DNA of 64,000 bases, from positions 3,499,671 through 3,563,670 of the forward strand of contig JABAKD010000003.1 in NCBI GenBank assembly GCA_012845835.1, read 5' to 3'. Origin of the DNA: Undaria pinnatifida. Its lineage: Eukaryota; Sar; Phaeophyceae; Laminariales; Alariaceae. Positions 42,603 through 51,932 of the stretch are shown piece after piece. The notes beneath the pieces are model-generated. The model had not been told where the DNA came from. It saw nothing but the letters and a program-made list of their open reading frames with translations, and made no database searches. Position 1 is the stretch's first letter. Every line of letters starts with the position of its first letter. The translations under genes were made by a program, and so were the position numbers.

Positions 42603-44091
42603 GTCGTCGGCTGAATGCTGTAACTAAGAGGTAATCGTCTACGTACACCGTGACGAAAAATGGGTCTAACCTCCCCCCCCCCGGGTGCGCTCTGATTTTG
42701 GCGTCCGTCGGCACCCGGGTTGGCTCTCCTTCTTCCCAACGGTCTACGATCTTGACGTGTGACATCATCTCACGTCCTTCGCTAAGTAGCTGAGCTGACT
42801 GTACCGACGTGTGACAATGCGAGTGCTCGGCTGCCGAGGCCATGACCCCCCAGAAACCCGGGGACCCGGACCAACCGAACGTCAGCCGAAAATCGATCAC
42901 GACCAGGTCCCCGATCGTGTAGCAGAAATTGTGGGCTTGGTCCGGGTCGACTCTAACATTCCGAAAAGCATCTGATACGTCTGCCTTGCTCATCAGTATG
43001 CGCTCTACAGGGTATTTTTGGCGTAGGCTCACGATTTCCGTGAGGAACTTTGGAAGGGCTGTCGCGCACAGACACGGGGGAACGGAGTCTGGATCCGTGT
43101 CTCTGTTCAGGCCCCCCTTTTTGTTCCGGTGCCGCACCTCGAAGGAAAGGTCGTTAATAATCCTGACCTTGTGGGTGACTACAGCCCCGAGGGGCGACAC
43201 CCTCAGGTTAGGGATTTGTCTTGCGAACGACTTACGTATGACCAGGCACTTATCGCGTCGGACATCTTCGCTGAGCTTCTCCCATATGGCCGGGAGATGT
43301 TCGAGGGCACTGCGGTGGTTACCGTATTGCAAGGCGTGGTTTAACTCTGTACTGGTTGCTGCTGCGCACACGGGGACCCCCCCCGTAGCGATCGTAATAA
43401 GTTCGTCAACGTCTTTGAAACCTTTTATGTCTCCGAAATACTTCTGAATCTGGCCTGGGTCTGTCGGGGGGGCGACCAAGCCGCCTCCCACTAAACGGGC
43501 GACTGTCCCTACGATACTCGGGTGTCGCCTTACTGCAGCCTGTCGCATCAGGGCCGTGCAAATGTCGGCTAGGCGGTACAAGATGTCTTCTCTAGTCTGA
43601 ACGTCGAGGTTGTCTTTTCCGAGGTTAGCCTTTTCTGCGTGCCACTGCTGTACTATCTGTGCGTTCGAAGGTCGACCGCGCCACCCTCCATCAGGAAGCC
43701 GCGCGCGCGCTGACCCGCTGCCCCTCCGCGGATCGGCCCGAACGGACGGCTCCGACGGCCCCGATTTCGGTCCTGCGGTACGCGTGTGATCGAACGGGCC
43801 GTGCGTGTAAATCATGCCCCTACCTACCATGAGGGGGAAGACGAACACGGATTGAGCTAAAACGGACGGTGAGTGACTCGATATTGTCTGACTAACTGTG
43901 TGCCCCGGCTGTGCTGTCTGCTGAGTCGGAAAAAACGAAGAAAAACGGGGTTGGACGGCCCCCCCCTGGGACGGGCCTCCGACGCCGTCGCCAGTTGGCG
44001 GCGTACGTGGGAGTGGGGTACCATCTGTGTCTGACCCTCTGCCCCTGCTGCTGTGCGAGCCTTCCACCGGAGTCATTACTTTTTGACTCAC
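42508..44091 (-). CDS. Reverse transcriptase N-terminal and palm part
   Basis: The frame is open from 44091 (GTG; the first ATG is five codons in). The N-terminal about 150 residues are polar and low in complexity. RT motifs follow: VRIINDLSF, ILMSKADVSDAFRNVRV (catalytic Asp), LTFGWSGSPGFW (motif B, DIRS-like) and VTVYVDDYLLV (catalytic YVDD, nucleotides 42634-42645). After VTAFS the frame runs into unrelated residues and stops at 42508, while the matching continuation lies in the 42602-41481 frame. This indicates a frameshift just after the active site. Confidence 0.8.
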   Translation of the reverse strand: MSQKVMTPVEGSHSSRGRGSDTDGTPLPRTPPTGDGVGGPSQGGAVQPRFSSFFPTQQTAQPGHTVSQTISSHSPSVLAQSVFVFPLMVGRGMIYTHGPFDHTRTAGPKSGPSEPSVRADPRRGSGSARARLPDGGWRGRPSNAQIVQQWHAEKANLGKDNLDVQTREDILYRLADICTALMRQAAVRRHPSIVGTVARLVGGGLVAPPTDPGQIQKYFGDIKGFKDVDELITIATGGVPVCAAATSTELNHALQYGNHRSALEHLPAIWEKLSEDVRRDKCLVIRKSFARQIPNLRVSPLGAVVTHKVRIINDLSFEVRHRNKKGGLNRDTDPDSVPPCLCATALPKFLTEIVSLRQKYPVERILMSKADVSDAFRNVRVDPDQAHNFCYTIGDLVVIDFRLTFGWSGSPGFWGVMASAAEHSHCHTSVQSAQLLSEGREMMSHVKIVDRWEEGEPTRVPTDAKIRAHPGGGRLDPFFVTVYVDDYLLVTAFSRRHDCPYSVHLISVRPRAPVRTRRRRSNPDPCA

Positions 44092-44099
44092 GACGGAAA

Positions 44100-44790
44100 A
44101 ACGGGTATCTGGCCCCCGGCTCCTGCTGGTGCGAAATATTGTGTGCGTGTCCGGAGTACGGGGGACTGCCCCGACGTACGACTCCGAACGGGGTACGCTG
44201 GCCCGCTACGCACACTCGCCTGCTGTCCTGAACCTTCGGCACCTCGGCGCTGTACCGAAAGGCCCGAAGTGGGGTGTCTGGCCCTCTGTTCAGCTGGACG
44301 GTCGAGCTGTCACTTAACTGATGAGATCGAGCTCTACCGTTGGTCCATTTCGTTTCGTTTCGTTTCTGTCTGTCTTCCTGTGTGTCTGTCGACCTGTCTT
44401 GCGTCTGTCTGTAATTTTCGTCGGACGAGGGGTCCCTCTGTCTGTAAGTATGTCTGTCTGGATGTCTATCCATGTAGCTGCATGTTTGTCTGTGCTGCTG
44501 TCTGGTATATGAGGGCTGCCTACTGTCTACCCATCTATCTGTGCCTATGTGTGTCGGCGCGTTATTCTGCGTCGACCGCCCTCTCTGCTGCTCGGTGCCT
44601 GCGACCGACTGTGACTGCTGCGGATCCTGCGGGGAACTGACTCACCGTGAAACAGGTCCGGCGAAACCGATCCCGGAGTAGGAGCCCTGTGAAGTCCAAC
44701 GGACCTCGTGAGGTCGGCGAAGCCCTGGTCGGCCGCGCCTGCTCCCTCCCTCCCCGTGGTCGGCCCTGCCTGGCGGCAGAGCCCGTATTG
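44100..44790 (-). other. Linker between Gag and RT with TGTCTG-like repeats
   Basis: 44340-44520 on the plus strand is rich in tgtctg and cgtttc units. On the minus strand this gives an Asp/Arg/Gln-rich frame (44473-43892, DRHPDRHTYRQRDP). No domain is seen. It may be part of a spacer or an extended N-terminus of the RT protein. Confidence 0.5.
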
Positions 44791-46338
44791 TCAGGTTCTG
44801 GTGCCGCCGCTGCCCCGACCTGCCCCAGCGCCGGCAGGACCCCCGCCCCGGCCGGCGGCCGCGTGGCTCCGGCTGAAACGGACGAGGGACGTAGACGGCG
44901 TGCTCCCGCCCGTGGCTGCCGCGCCGCCCCCGGCGGTGGGCGCCTGCTGCTGGCGCTGGGGCAGCGACAGGGGCGGTGAGGGCGTGGCCGGCGGGGGAGC
45001 CTGGGCAGCCTGGCCGACCGCAGGAGCCACCTGGTCGTGGGCGTACCTGCAGGCGGACCGGGGACAGGTGTCGCCGCGCCAGGCGTACTCGCACACGCCC
45101 GCCGGTGTCTCCCATTCCACCAAGCGAGCTTTGAAGGCGCGGTTGCCCTCCGTGGGTATCGTCCGCCCTTGTCCGGGGTTTGCCTTGGACCCCCCTGGCT
45201 TCTCTGCGGCCTTGCGTTTTCCGGCCCCTGCGCCGGCCGTCTTCGCCGCTGTGGATTTCCAGTTCTGGGCGCGCTCCGCGAGGCTGTCCGCGGAGCCCTC
45301 CACCAGCAAGGCTTTGAGCCCCGTGAAACTTGGGTGGGCCGCGGGGGGCCCGGAGCCGGCGGGTGGGGGCATGTGGGGGTGTTCGTTCCACAGGGCGCCG
45401 GCTTGCTTGGCGAGCTCGTGCATGTAAACGTCGATGCCCGCATTGATGGCTGGCAGGAGGGCCGCGCGAACCTGGGCAGGGTACGGATGTATAGCCACGT
45501 AGTGGTACTGCAAGTAGGCCTGTAGCTGCGTCAGTACCGCGTCCAGCTCCTGCTTGCGCAAGGTAAAGCGGGTCTTGCATATAGCCGGTGCGCTCCCCAT
45601 GCCGTACTCCAGGACGGCCCCGAAGGCGGCGAGGAAAGTGCGGAAATGCATGTCAGCCGGCATGGCGACGGGAGTTTCCCCCACTGGGGCCGGAGGGAAG
45701 AAATCTTGTACAGCGAGTTCCGCCAAGTGCTGAAGCTGTTTTGTAGAAGCTGGGCTGACGCTCGCTACCTCCTTTAGGATAAAACCCAAGATGTCTGGGG
45801 TGAGCGGTTCGGCGACGCTGAAACTTCCGCGGGCTATAAAATATTTCGTACCCGCCATCGAGCGCCACACCTCGGCCGCGAGCCGAGCGTTGGCTTTGAT
45901 CGCGGCCGTGGCCGCTGCCAGCTGGGTTTGCTCGGGCAACCCCTGGAGTGGCTGGGCACCCAGAACCCCCGGGGGCCAAGAGAGGGGCTGGGCCGCCGCC
46001 AGGGGGGAGGGGCCGGGGAAGGGCCCTATCGAGGGCTGTGGCTGGCATGCCTGCTGCTGCTGGCCCTGGCCTTGCTGGGCTTGCTCGAGCGCGGCCACCC
46101 GAGCAACGATGTTCGCTGTGCTGGCCGCGATCGCCTGTGTAGCCTCTGCCATTTGCCGGAGCAGGGCGGTGGACATAGCGCACGGCGCTGCTGCAGGGGC
46201 TGCCGGGGCCGAGTACGTAGCCCCGTGAGGGGCAGATATCCCGCCGTCGCTGGGGCTGCCCGCCTGTGTGTCTGCGGTGACGCTCGGGTCCGCCGAGCCC
46301 CCCCCGGAAGCCCCTTCCGTCTGGTTGGGGTCAGCCAT
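44791..46338 (-). CDS. Gag-like protein of the DIRS-order element with CCCH motif
   Basis: 515 residues from ATG at 46338, the first ORF after A1. The N-terminus (1-130) is Ala/Gly/Gln-rich. The central 150-320 is a helical, conserved-looking region (KYFIARGSFSVAEPLTPDIL, then RFTLRKQELDAVLTQLQAYL, then YVAIHPYPAQVRAALLPAI). A Lys/Ala/Gly-rich basic stretch lies at about 350-400. A CCCH cluster follows: C416, C425, C430 and H434 in CEYAWRGDTCPRSACRYAH (C-X8-C-X4-C-X3-H), which could bind nucleic acid. The Gag assignment is by position and composition. Plus-strand ORFs over it are shadows. Confidence 0.75.
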   Translation of the reverse strand: MADPNQTEGASGGGSADPSVTADTQAGSPSDGGISAPHGATYSAPAAPAAAPCAMSTALLRQMAEATQAIAASTANIVARVAALEQAQQGQGQQQQACQPQPSIGPFPGPSPLAAAQPLSWPPGVLGAQPLQGLPEQTQLAAATAAIKANARLAAEVWRSMAGTKYFIARGSFSVAEPLTPDILGFILKEVASVSPASTKQLQHLAELAVQDFFPPAPVGETPVAMPADMHFRTFLAAFGAVLEYGMGSAPAICKTRFTLRKQELDAVLTQLQAYLQYHYVAIHPYPAQVRAALLPAINAGIDVYMHELAKQAGALWNEHPHMPPPAGSGPPAAHPSFTGLKALLVEGSADSLAERAQNWKSTAAKTAGAGAGKRKAAEKPGGSKANPGQGRTIPTEGNRAFKARLVEWETPAGVCEYAWRGDTCPRSACRYAHDQVAPAVGQAAQAPPPATPSPPLSLPQRQQQAPTAGGGAAATGGSTPSTSLVRFSRSHAAAGRGGGPAGAGAGRGSGGTRT

Positions 46339-46435
46339 CGTAAGCGAGGGGTTGTGTGGATAGCTCCCGACCGAAGGCTCCCGAACGAAGGCTCAGACGA
46401 GGGAGGGACCAACGAGGGTGAAGTTGACGAAGTCG

Positions 46436-46729
46436 AAGTCGATCAAATCAAGTTGACGCGCTGTCCTGATCTGCTGCGCTGCTGTAACCAATATACTCCG
46501 TCCCCAGCCTCGCAGCCACTGGAGGGTCAACTCTCCCTCTCTCTCCGTGTTCCAGCTCCGCCGCTCGTGTGGGAGCCCTGATCTCGTCTGCCCCTTGGGC
46601 GAGTCTGGGGCAGACACAACGACGTCGGCCTAATTCAAATTTGTATTCTAGTTTGGCCGTTACCCTACTACCGTTATTCGAATCCTAACCACGCCTCCAC
46701 AAACTCCGCATTCCTGCGTAAAGCTACAT
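46436..46729 (-). repeat. Split direct repeat A1 (outer 5' end)
   Basis: 294 bp identical in length to A2. It ends at gctacat (46729), where the satellite resumes with acttcgttgtgccctggg. It lies about 100 bp upstream of the Gag start and probably contains the promoter, though no motif is claimed. Confidence 0.92.
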
Positions 46730-47525
46730 ACTTCGTTGTGCCCTGGGCTGCGGAAAAAACGTCCCTTCCCAAAAAACCCTCCTCGTCCTTACAAAACCAT
46801 GAAATTCAAACGGCTGCGATTTCAATCAAATGGCGCGACGAACTACACCCTGGCACGCAAACAGCTCGTGGGTGCATTTTGGGACACACACCAACACCAA
46901 CACACACTACACTGCTAGTAGTAGCATCCAAGCACCGTTCGGCTGCCCTGCCAACCCAGCGCTGGTGGTGCATGCGCTGGAACGTTTGCGCCTCTGCTGT
47001 TCGATCCTGCTTGTGCGGGACAACCAACACAACATACAGCAAAAACATTTCACTTCGTTGTGCCCTGGGCTGCGGACAAAAACAACTCTTCCCAAAAAAC
47101 CCTCCTCGTCCTTACAAACCCTTAAAATCCAAACGGCTGCGCTTCAAATCAAACGGCGCTACGAACTACACCCTGGCACGCAAACAACGAGCAGCGCACA
47201 CCGCACACCCTCTTATTCTATCCCTTCTCGGGTACACCGCGCTCTTCGGCGTTACGCTGGAACGTTTGCGCCTCTGCTGTTCGATCCTGCCCTTGCGGTC
47301 TGCCGTGTCTGCGTGCAATCAAACGGCCGCGCTTAAAATCAAACGGCGCTACGAACTACACCCTGGCACAAACACCCTCGTAGCGCACACCGCACACCCT
47401 GTATTTATATCCCTCGTCGGATACACTGCGCTCCTCGGCGTTGCGCTGGAACTTGCGCCTCTGCTGTTCGATCCTGCCCTGTGTGGTCTGCCGTGTCTGC
47501 GTACGGCGGCGACTGCGTCCTTCAG
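46730..47525 (+). repeat. Satellite array, right part with variant units
   Basis: Continues the unit broken at 39438. Marks gggacacacacc (46878), tttgcgcctctgctg (46985) and gccctgggctgcgg (47065) keep the period. From 47190 the units change to about 200-bp variants with gcgcacaccgcacaccct and ctctgctgttcgatcctgcc, repeated at 47190-47395 and 47395-47520. Confidence 0.85.
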
Positions 47526-47799
47526 TTCGGCTGCTGCATACTTTCTCTCGCTGGTTCCTGTCGCAACTCATCTCCGCCGCGTGCTGTGGGTGTCTGCTAT
47601 GAGCCTCTTCCCTCGTTCTAGGCTCCTCCTTCCCTGCGGCTGCGTGTTCTTCGCCCTCTCCGAACCTTACGGCGTACCACCTCCTCGTGCTGCGGCAGAA
47701 TCTTTGCACACACCGTGCAGCGGAACGTCCCTACAGCAGAGCGGTATCTTGACGACTGGGGACACCAACTCTTCCGATACACATTAACAGGGCTCTCTC
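47526..47799. other. No gene recognised
   Basis: GC-rich stretch between two tandem arrays. No supported frame. Confidence 0.35.
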
Positions 47800-48455
47800 T
47801 GTGTGGTACATACATGGGTAGCGCAGCAGTACTCCTGTGTGTTTGCGTGTGTAGGATACCCGTACGTGTTTGAACCTGCCATACTACCTCACCTTCCTCC
47901 AGCGCTCCTGCGATACAAATCCCTTCCATCACATGTGAATGCGTGCGTCTTCGAACCTGCCATACTACCTCACCTTCCTCCAGCGCTCCTGCGGTACAAA
48001 TCCCTTCCATCGCATGTGAATGCAGGTGTGTACACGGCACTGCTTATACGCTGCGCACTCAGCATGGTCACAGCAGTGTGTGTATGTACAGCGGTGTGCA
48101 CACAGCTCTCGCTGTGTGTAGCACATACTCTACAGGTGTAGCGCAGCAGTACTCCTGTGTGTTCGCGCATGTAGGATGCGCGTACGTGTTCGAACCTGCC
48201 ATACTACCTCACCTTCCTCCAGCGTTCCTGCGGTGGTACTAATCCCTTCCATCACCCGTGTATGCGGGTGTGTACAGCGGTGTGCACACAGCTATCGCTG
48301 TCTGTGTGTAGCACATACATGACATGTGTAGCGCAGCAGTACTCCAGTGTGTTTGCGTGTGTAGGATACGCGTACGTGTTCGAACCTGCCATACTACCTC
48401 ACCCTCCTCCAGCGTTCCTGCGGTACAAATCCCTTCCATCACCTGTGTATGCATG
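47800..48455. repeat. Irregular tandem repeat with cgaacctgccatactacctc core
   Basis: The core ends at about 47880, 47961, 48200 and 48390, each followed by accttcctccagcg and aatcccttccatcac. Spacings of 81, 239 and 190 bp show a composite unit with internal deletion. tagcgcagcagtactcc precedes three of the four. Confidence 0.85.
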
Positions 48456-48689
48456 ATCTCCCACGTATGTAGTCTAGACTATGCGTCTCCAGCTACGGCT
48501 GTGCGTCCTGTAACAAGTGTTCGTGTCTTTCAGCACGTTACATCCTACACCTGCGTACAACGTAACCCATGCGCACATTGTCATCACACCATGCGGCCTT
48601 CCTCGCCAAATTCTGCTGTTCCCTTTACAGGGGACTAAGTACGAGCATCCTATCGGTGACATTCTCCGCCTCAAAGCGAAAGTCGCCGG
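48456..48689. other. No gene recognised
   Basis: Short spacer between arrays. It contains the palindromic tagtctagacta-like motif at about 48470-48481. Confidence 0.4.
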
Positions 48690-48995
48690 CTAAACATTCC
48701 GCCACTCCCGACGATCGCCAAGTGCCTTCTCGCGCAGTCAAGTGTGACAAAACATTCAGCCACTCCCGACGATCGCCAAGTGCCTTCTCGCGCAATCCAG
48801 TGTGAAAAATCATTCAGCCACTCCCGACGATCGCCAAGTGCCTTCTCGCGCAGTCCAGTGTGACAAAACATTCCGCCACTCCAGACGATCGCCAAGTGAC
48901 TTCTCGCGCAGTCAATTGTGATAAAACATTCCGCCACTCCCGACGATCGTCAAGTGCCTTCTCGCGCAGCGAGCCACCAGTCAAGTATGACAAAA
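48690..48995. repeat. 58-bp minisatellite
   Basis: Five to six units share acattccgccactcccgacg, then atcgccaagtgccttctcgc, then gcagtcaagtgtgac. The mark acgatcgcca lies at 48711, 48769 and 48827 (58-bp steps). Whole units are conserved, with no variable spacers, so it is not a CRISPR. Confidence 0.9.
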
Positions 48996-51415
48996 CACTT
49001 CTCCACTTAACACCAAAAAGCACTTGACTAAACAGGTATTCTTTAGAATCGCCTAAAATATAAACATCGTCACGTCTTTAAATGTGGGCAGGGTTTCTCG
49101 GAAAGAGAAAATTTGTTGCGTTGAAAACGAACCAACAAAGAAACGCCGTCTTCTTTCGACGTAGACGTACTGCGCAACGTATTCGCCGCCCGCCTTGCGG
49201 TTTGCATGCTGACGGTGTTCGCACGTACAGGCTCGCGTGTCCCGGTTGTGGTCGCCCACACGACCCAACGGCGGGATTTCCTTCTTGGAATCTGTTGTTT
49301 GTGTTCGAGATTGGTTTGGAACGTTCTTTTTACTTTGGCTCGAAAAACGCTGAAAAAAGTAGAAGTTGTGGTCTTCCTGGCTCTCAATCTACATAGCGCC
49401 AGCCCAGAAAAAACACATCATCGGCCCGCCCCAGGCGTGTTTATTCCTATTGTCTTGCCCTGTCGTCGCGATCCATACTTACCACGCGGCACGGGGTTTC
49501 GTGCGATGGCCCCGCCGACTCCGCGCATTTACTTACTACCTGGATAGACTCAACTCGCACGAAGATAAATGACATACGCTGTAGTCCTATGCCAGTTGCA
49601 GCTGGAATGGGTAGAGGGAAGCTATGTACATATGATACATGCGCAGCAGAATGAAGCATCATGTAGGAGCGGCAGTAGGGATGAAGCGTCACTGAGACCC
49701 GCGTGCAGAGCAACCCCTCTGCACGCTTTTATGAAGTACAGGCTTTTATTAAATACAGTGCAATTGATCTTTGCGCCCCCAGTCCTCAACAGAAGAATGC
49801 CAAATAGAAACGTCGAAACCCCGAATTTGTGTTGCTTTTACTGCGGCTGCGGCGATGTCGATCGAGCTCTTTGCACGCTTTGGTTTGATGCTCACGAACC
49901 ACGTATCTGGTACAGAACGGGCTTGAGACACTAGCAGCCATGATTTCGGTGATGGCCGCGGTGAGGACGTCGTCGAGCTGGCGATGTGTCGGATTGCGGC
50001 TGTCGATGATGTCCTATCTCCACGTGCTAAAAAATGAGCTTGGAACGGACCACTAAACATTTTCCGAGATTTGCCCTGGTAAGATGCTGCAGGTACTCGT
50101 ACCAACGTTCCATTTTCACCTCGCGTTCTTGACACAGCAGTTACGTAAGCTCCTGTGTTGTTTGACGATGGAGATGACGTGGTTGTGATCGATGGAGTGG
50201 TGGCCTCTATTCCAGATTGCGATACTCCTTGTAGTGGCAGATACTGCCGTTGTACGCGCAGCAAACTGTATGAAGCAGTTGGCGACGAGTCGTCGATGGT
50301 GGTAGTACTGACGGTAGCCCTAGAATTTTCATGTAGAATTGGCCATGTAGTAGGCTTAAACGAGGGTAACGGCAATGGCCGAGTTTTGACCCCCTCGTAA
50401 AACCGTTAACGGGCTGTTGCCGTGTTGGTTTGGCGCATGCATGGTGAGCACTGCTGTAGACTGTTTGAGCGCATCAAAACTGCTGTAATGCTGTGTAGTT
50501 ACATCTATGTCTGCCGGCGGTGTTTCTTGCCTGCCGAACTCCGTGCCTACTTCGCCAACGTCCTGGCTGTATGCTACTGCTAGTGTAGATCATTTCGCCA
50601 AAAATGTTCGAGGACGAATATGTTCGGGTTCGGTACATTGTCGCCCTTCGGGAATATCAGAGATCGCAGAATGACGCACGATTGAGTTTGAAGTAGTTTC
50701 TCCGTGATATTGGCCGCTGATGTTGCTACTTGCGTAGTAGCTTGATAGTAGTCTAGACCCTGCTGAACGCGTAGTAGCGTGATAGCAGTTGATCATACCT
50801 CGGCGTGTGGAAACTTGGAATCAGTTTTGTAGAGATGCAGCGCTCTATTTCTTTGGGTCTGATAAAAACTTGTAGCTTGGAAGCGTCGGGCAGACGCTGA
50901 AGAACTCTCACCGTGTCTGACACATGATTTGGCTCGAACGCGTCAAAGCAGCCGGAGATGGTATATGCCTCGTTTAGGCTGATATGTCCACGACCGTGCC
51001 GCACGTTCACAGCTGTTGGTCTTCTCGTACAAAGTGTTTACGAGGACAAATTATTTTACGTACTTCGTACTACGGGGTAGCTTGAGGAAACGGTTTCACT
51101 AACGACTTCGCGCGTCCAATAGCGGTCGCGAATCCGGACTCCCTACTTTCTTCACGCGGGATATAACTCTAGCAGCCTTCTTACCTGCTTCTCGCATAAA
51201 TCGTGAAAGCAGTTTCATCTCTCGAAATATACCTGATGTACTTGATGTACTCGTAGATGCGATGCCTCAGCTGCGTCGAGGCTGATCTTGCTCCTTTTCC
51301 TCCGCACTTGGCGAGATTCAGGTCCTTTCTCGAAGTTCTCGGAAACGCTTGGCGAACTCAGCGGGACGCCGTTGCGTGGTGCCAGTAGATACATAAATCA
51401 ATGTTCGAGGCTCAT
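48996..51415. other. No confident gene; possible hypothetical minus-strand ORFs
   Basis: 49749-50375 (minus) is a 208-residue Ser/Thr-rich frame, and 50753-51010 (minus) an 85-residue frame of ordinary protein composition (HISLNEAYTISGCFDAFEPN). They could be exons of an unknown gene or random. No splice signals or domains convinced me. Within 50728-50780 there is a small imperfect duplication (ctactacgc cores). Confidence 0.3.
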
Positions 51416-51932
51416 AACCTGAAACACAGACACGTCTCGAGGCTTTGTCTCAGTGCTTAGTGTTGCAGAGGTGGCACCAACGTGTCTGTTATGACCACTT
51501 GTCAATAAGAAAGGAGATATTTTGAAAGTGGCGCTTATGTGGCCGAAACATGGAAACGAAGGAGACGTAAGAAGAAGAGGAAAGTAGATATAGGGAGTGA
51601 TGATGTTGGGGCTTACCGTTACCTGATCAATACGACGCAATGCCCATGTTACGGGTAGGTGTACTCTTCGGGTAGTTGTAAATACCGACAAACCGTCCTA
51701 TATTATAGTGAAATTTCTTACAACATCCCCTGCAACGTTCCCAGATACTTTTGGTAAGAAGTTATTATTGTTAACGACTTGAATATACAACATGTCGACG
51801 GGAACTAACAAACGGAGATTTCCGGCGTATTGTATTTCTCTGCATCTGGGCTAAGATGTTTGGTGTACTTAAGGTAGTGACTACGAATCAACTAGATACT
51901 AATGGACTGCAGACTTTATTCCAATACGGCGA
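51416..51932 (+). repeat. 510-bp dispersed repeat D, copy 2
   Basis: The partner of 19808-20317, same orientation, 31.6 kb apart, roughly 80-85 percent identical by eye with small indels. Sequences outside differ on both sides, so this is an interspersed element, not a segmental duplication of a larger region. Confidence 0.85.

Larger units (their letters stand above)
39439..46729 (-). mobile_element. PAT/Ngaro-type DIRS-order retrotransposon with split direct repeats
   Basis: On the minus strand the order is A1 (46729-46436), Gag, linker, RT, RNase H, tyrosine recombinase, B1 (40324-40065), A2 (40064-39771), a 71-bp spacer, then B2 (39699-39439). This A1-ORFs-B1-A2-B2 layout is the split direct repeat design of PAT and Ngaro elements. 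A2 abuts B1 exactly at 40064/40065, equal to the joined outer ends expected in a circular intermediate. The element sits inside a satellite unit. Joining base 39438 to 46730 restores aaaaacatttcacttcg, as in the unit at 47040, with no target duplication. That agrees with recombinase-mediated rather than DDE integration. A1/A2 differ at only a few bases in 294, so insertion is recent. Confidence 0.9.

Noticed and set aside
44647-46581. Plus-strand ORFs of 110-239 residues opposite the Gag gene
   Set aside because: GC-rich antisense shadows of the minus-strand Gag frame. No domains.
48690-48995. CRISPR-like look of the 58-bp repeats
   Set aside because: Whole units are conserved and there are no unique spacers. 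This is a eukaryotic minisatellite.
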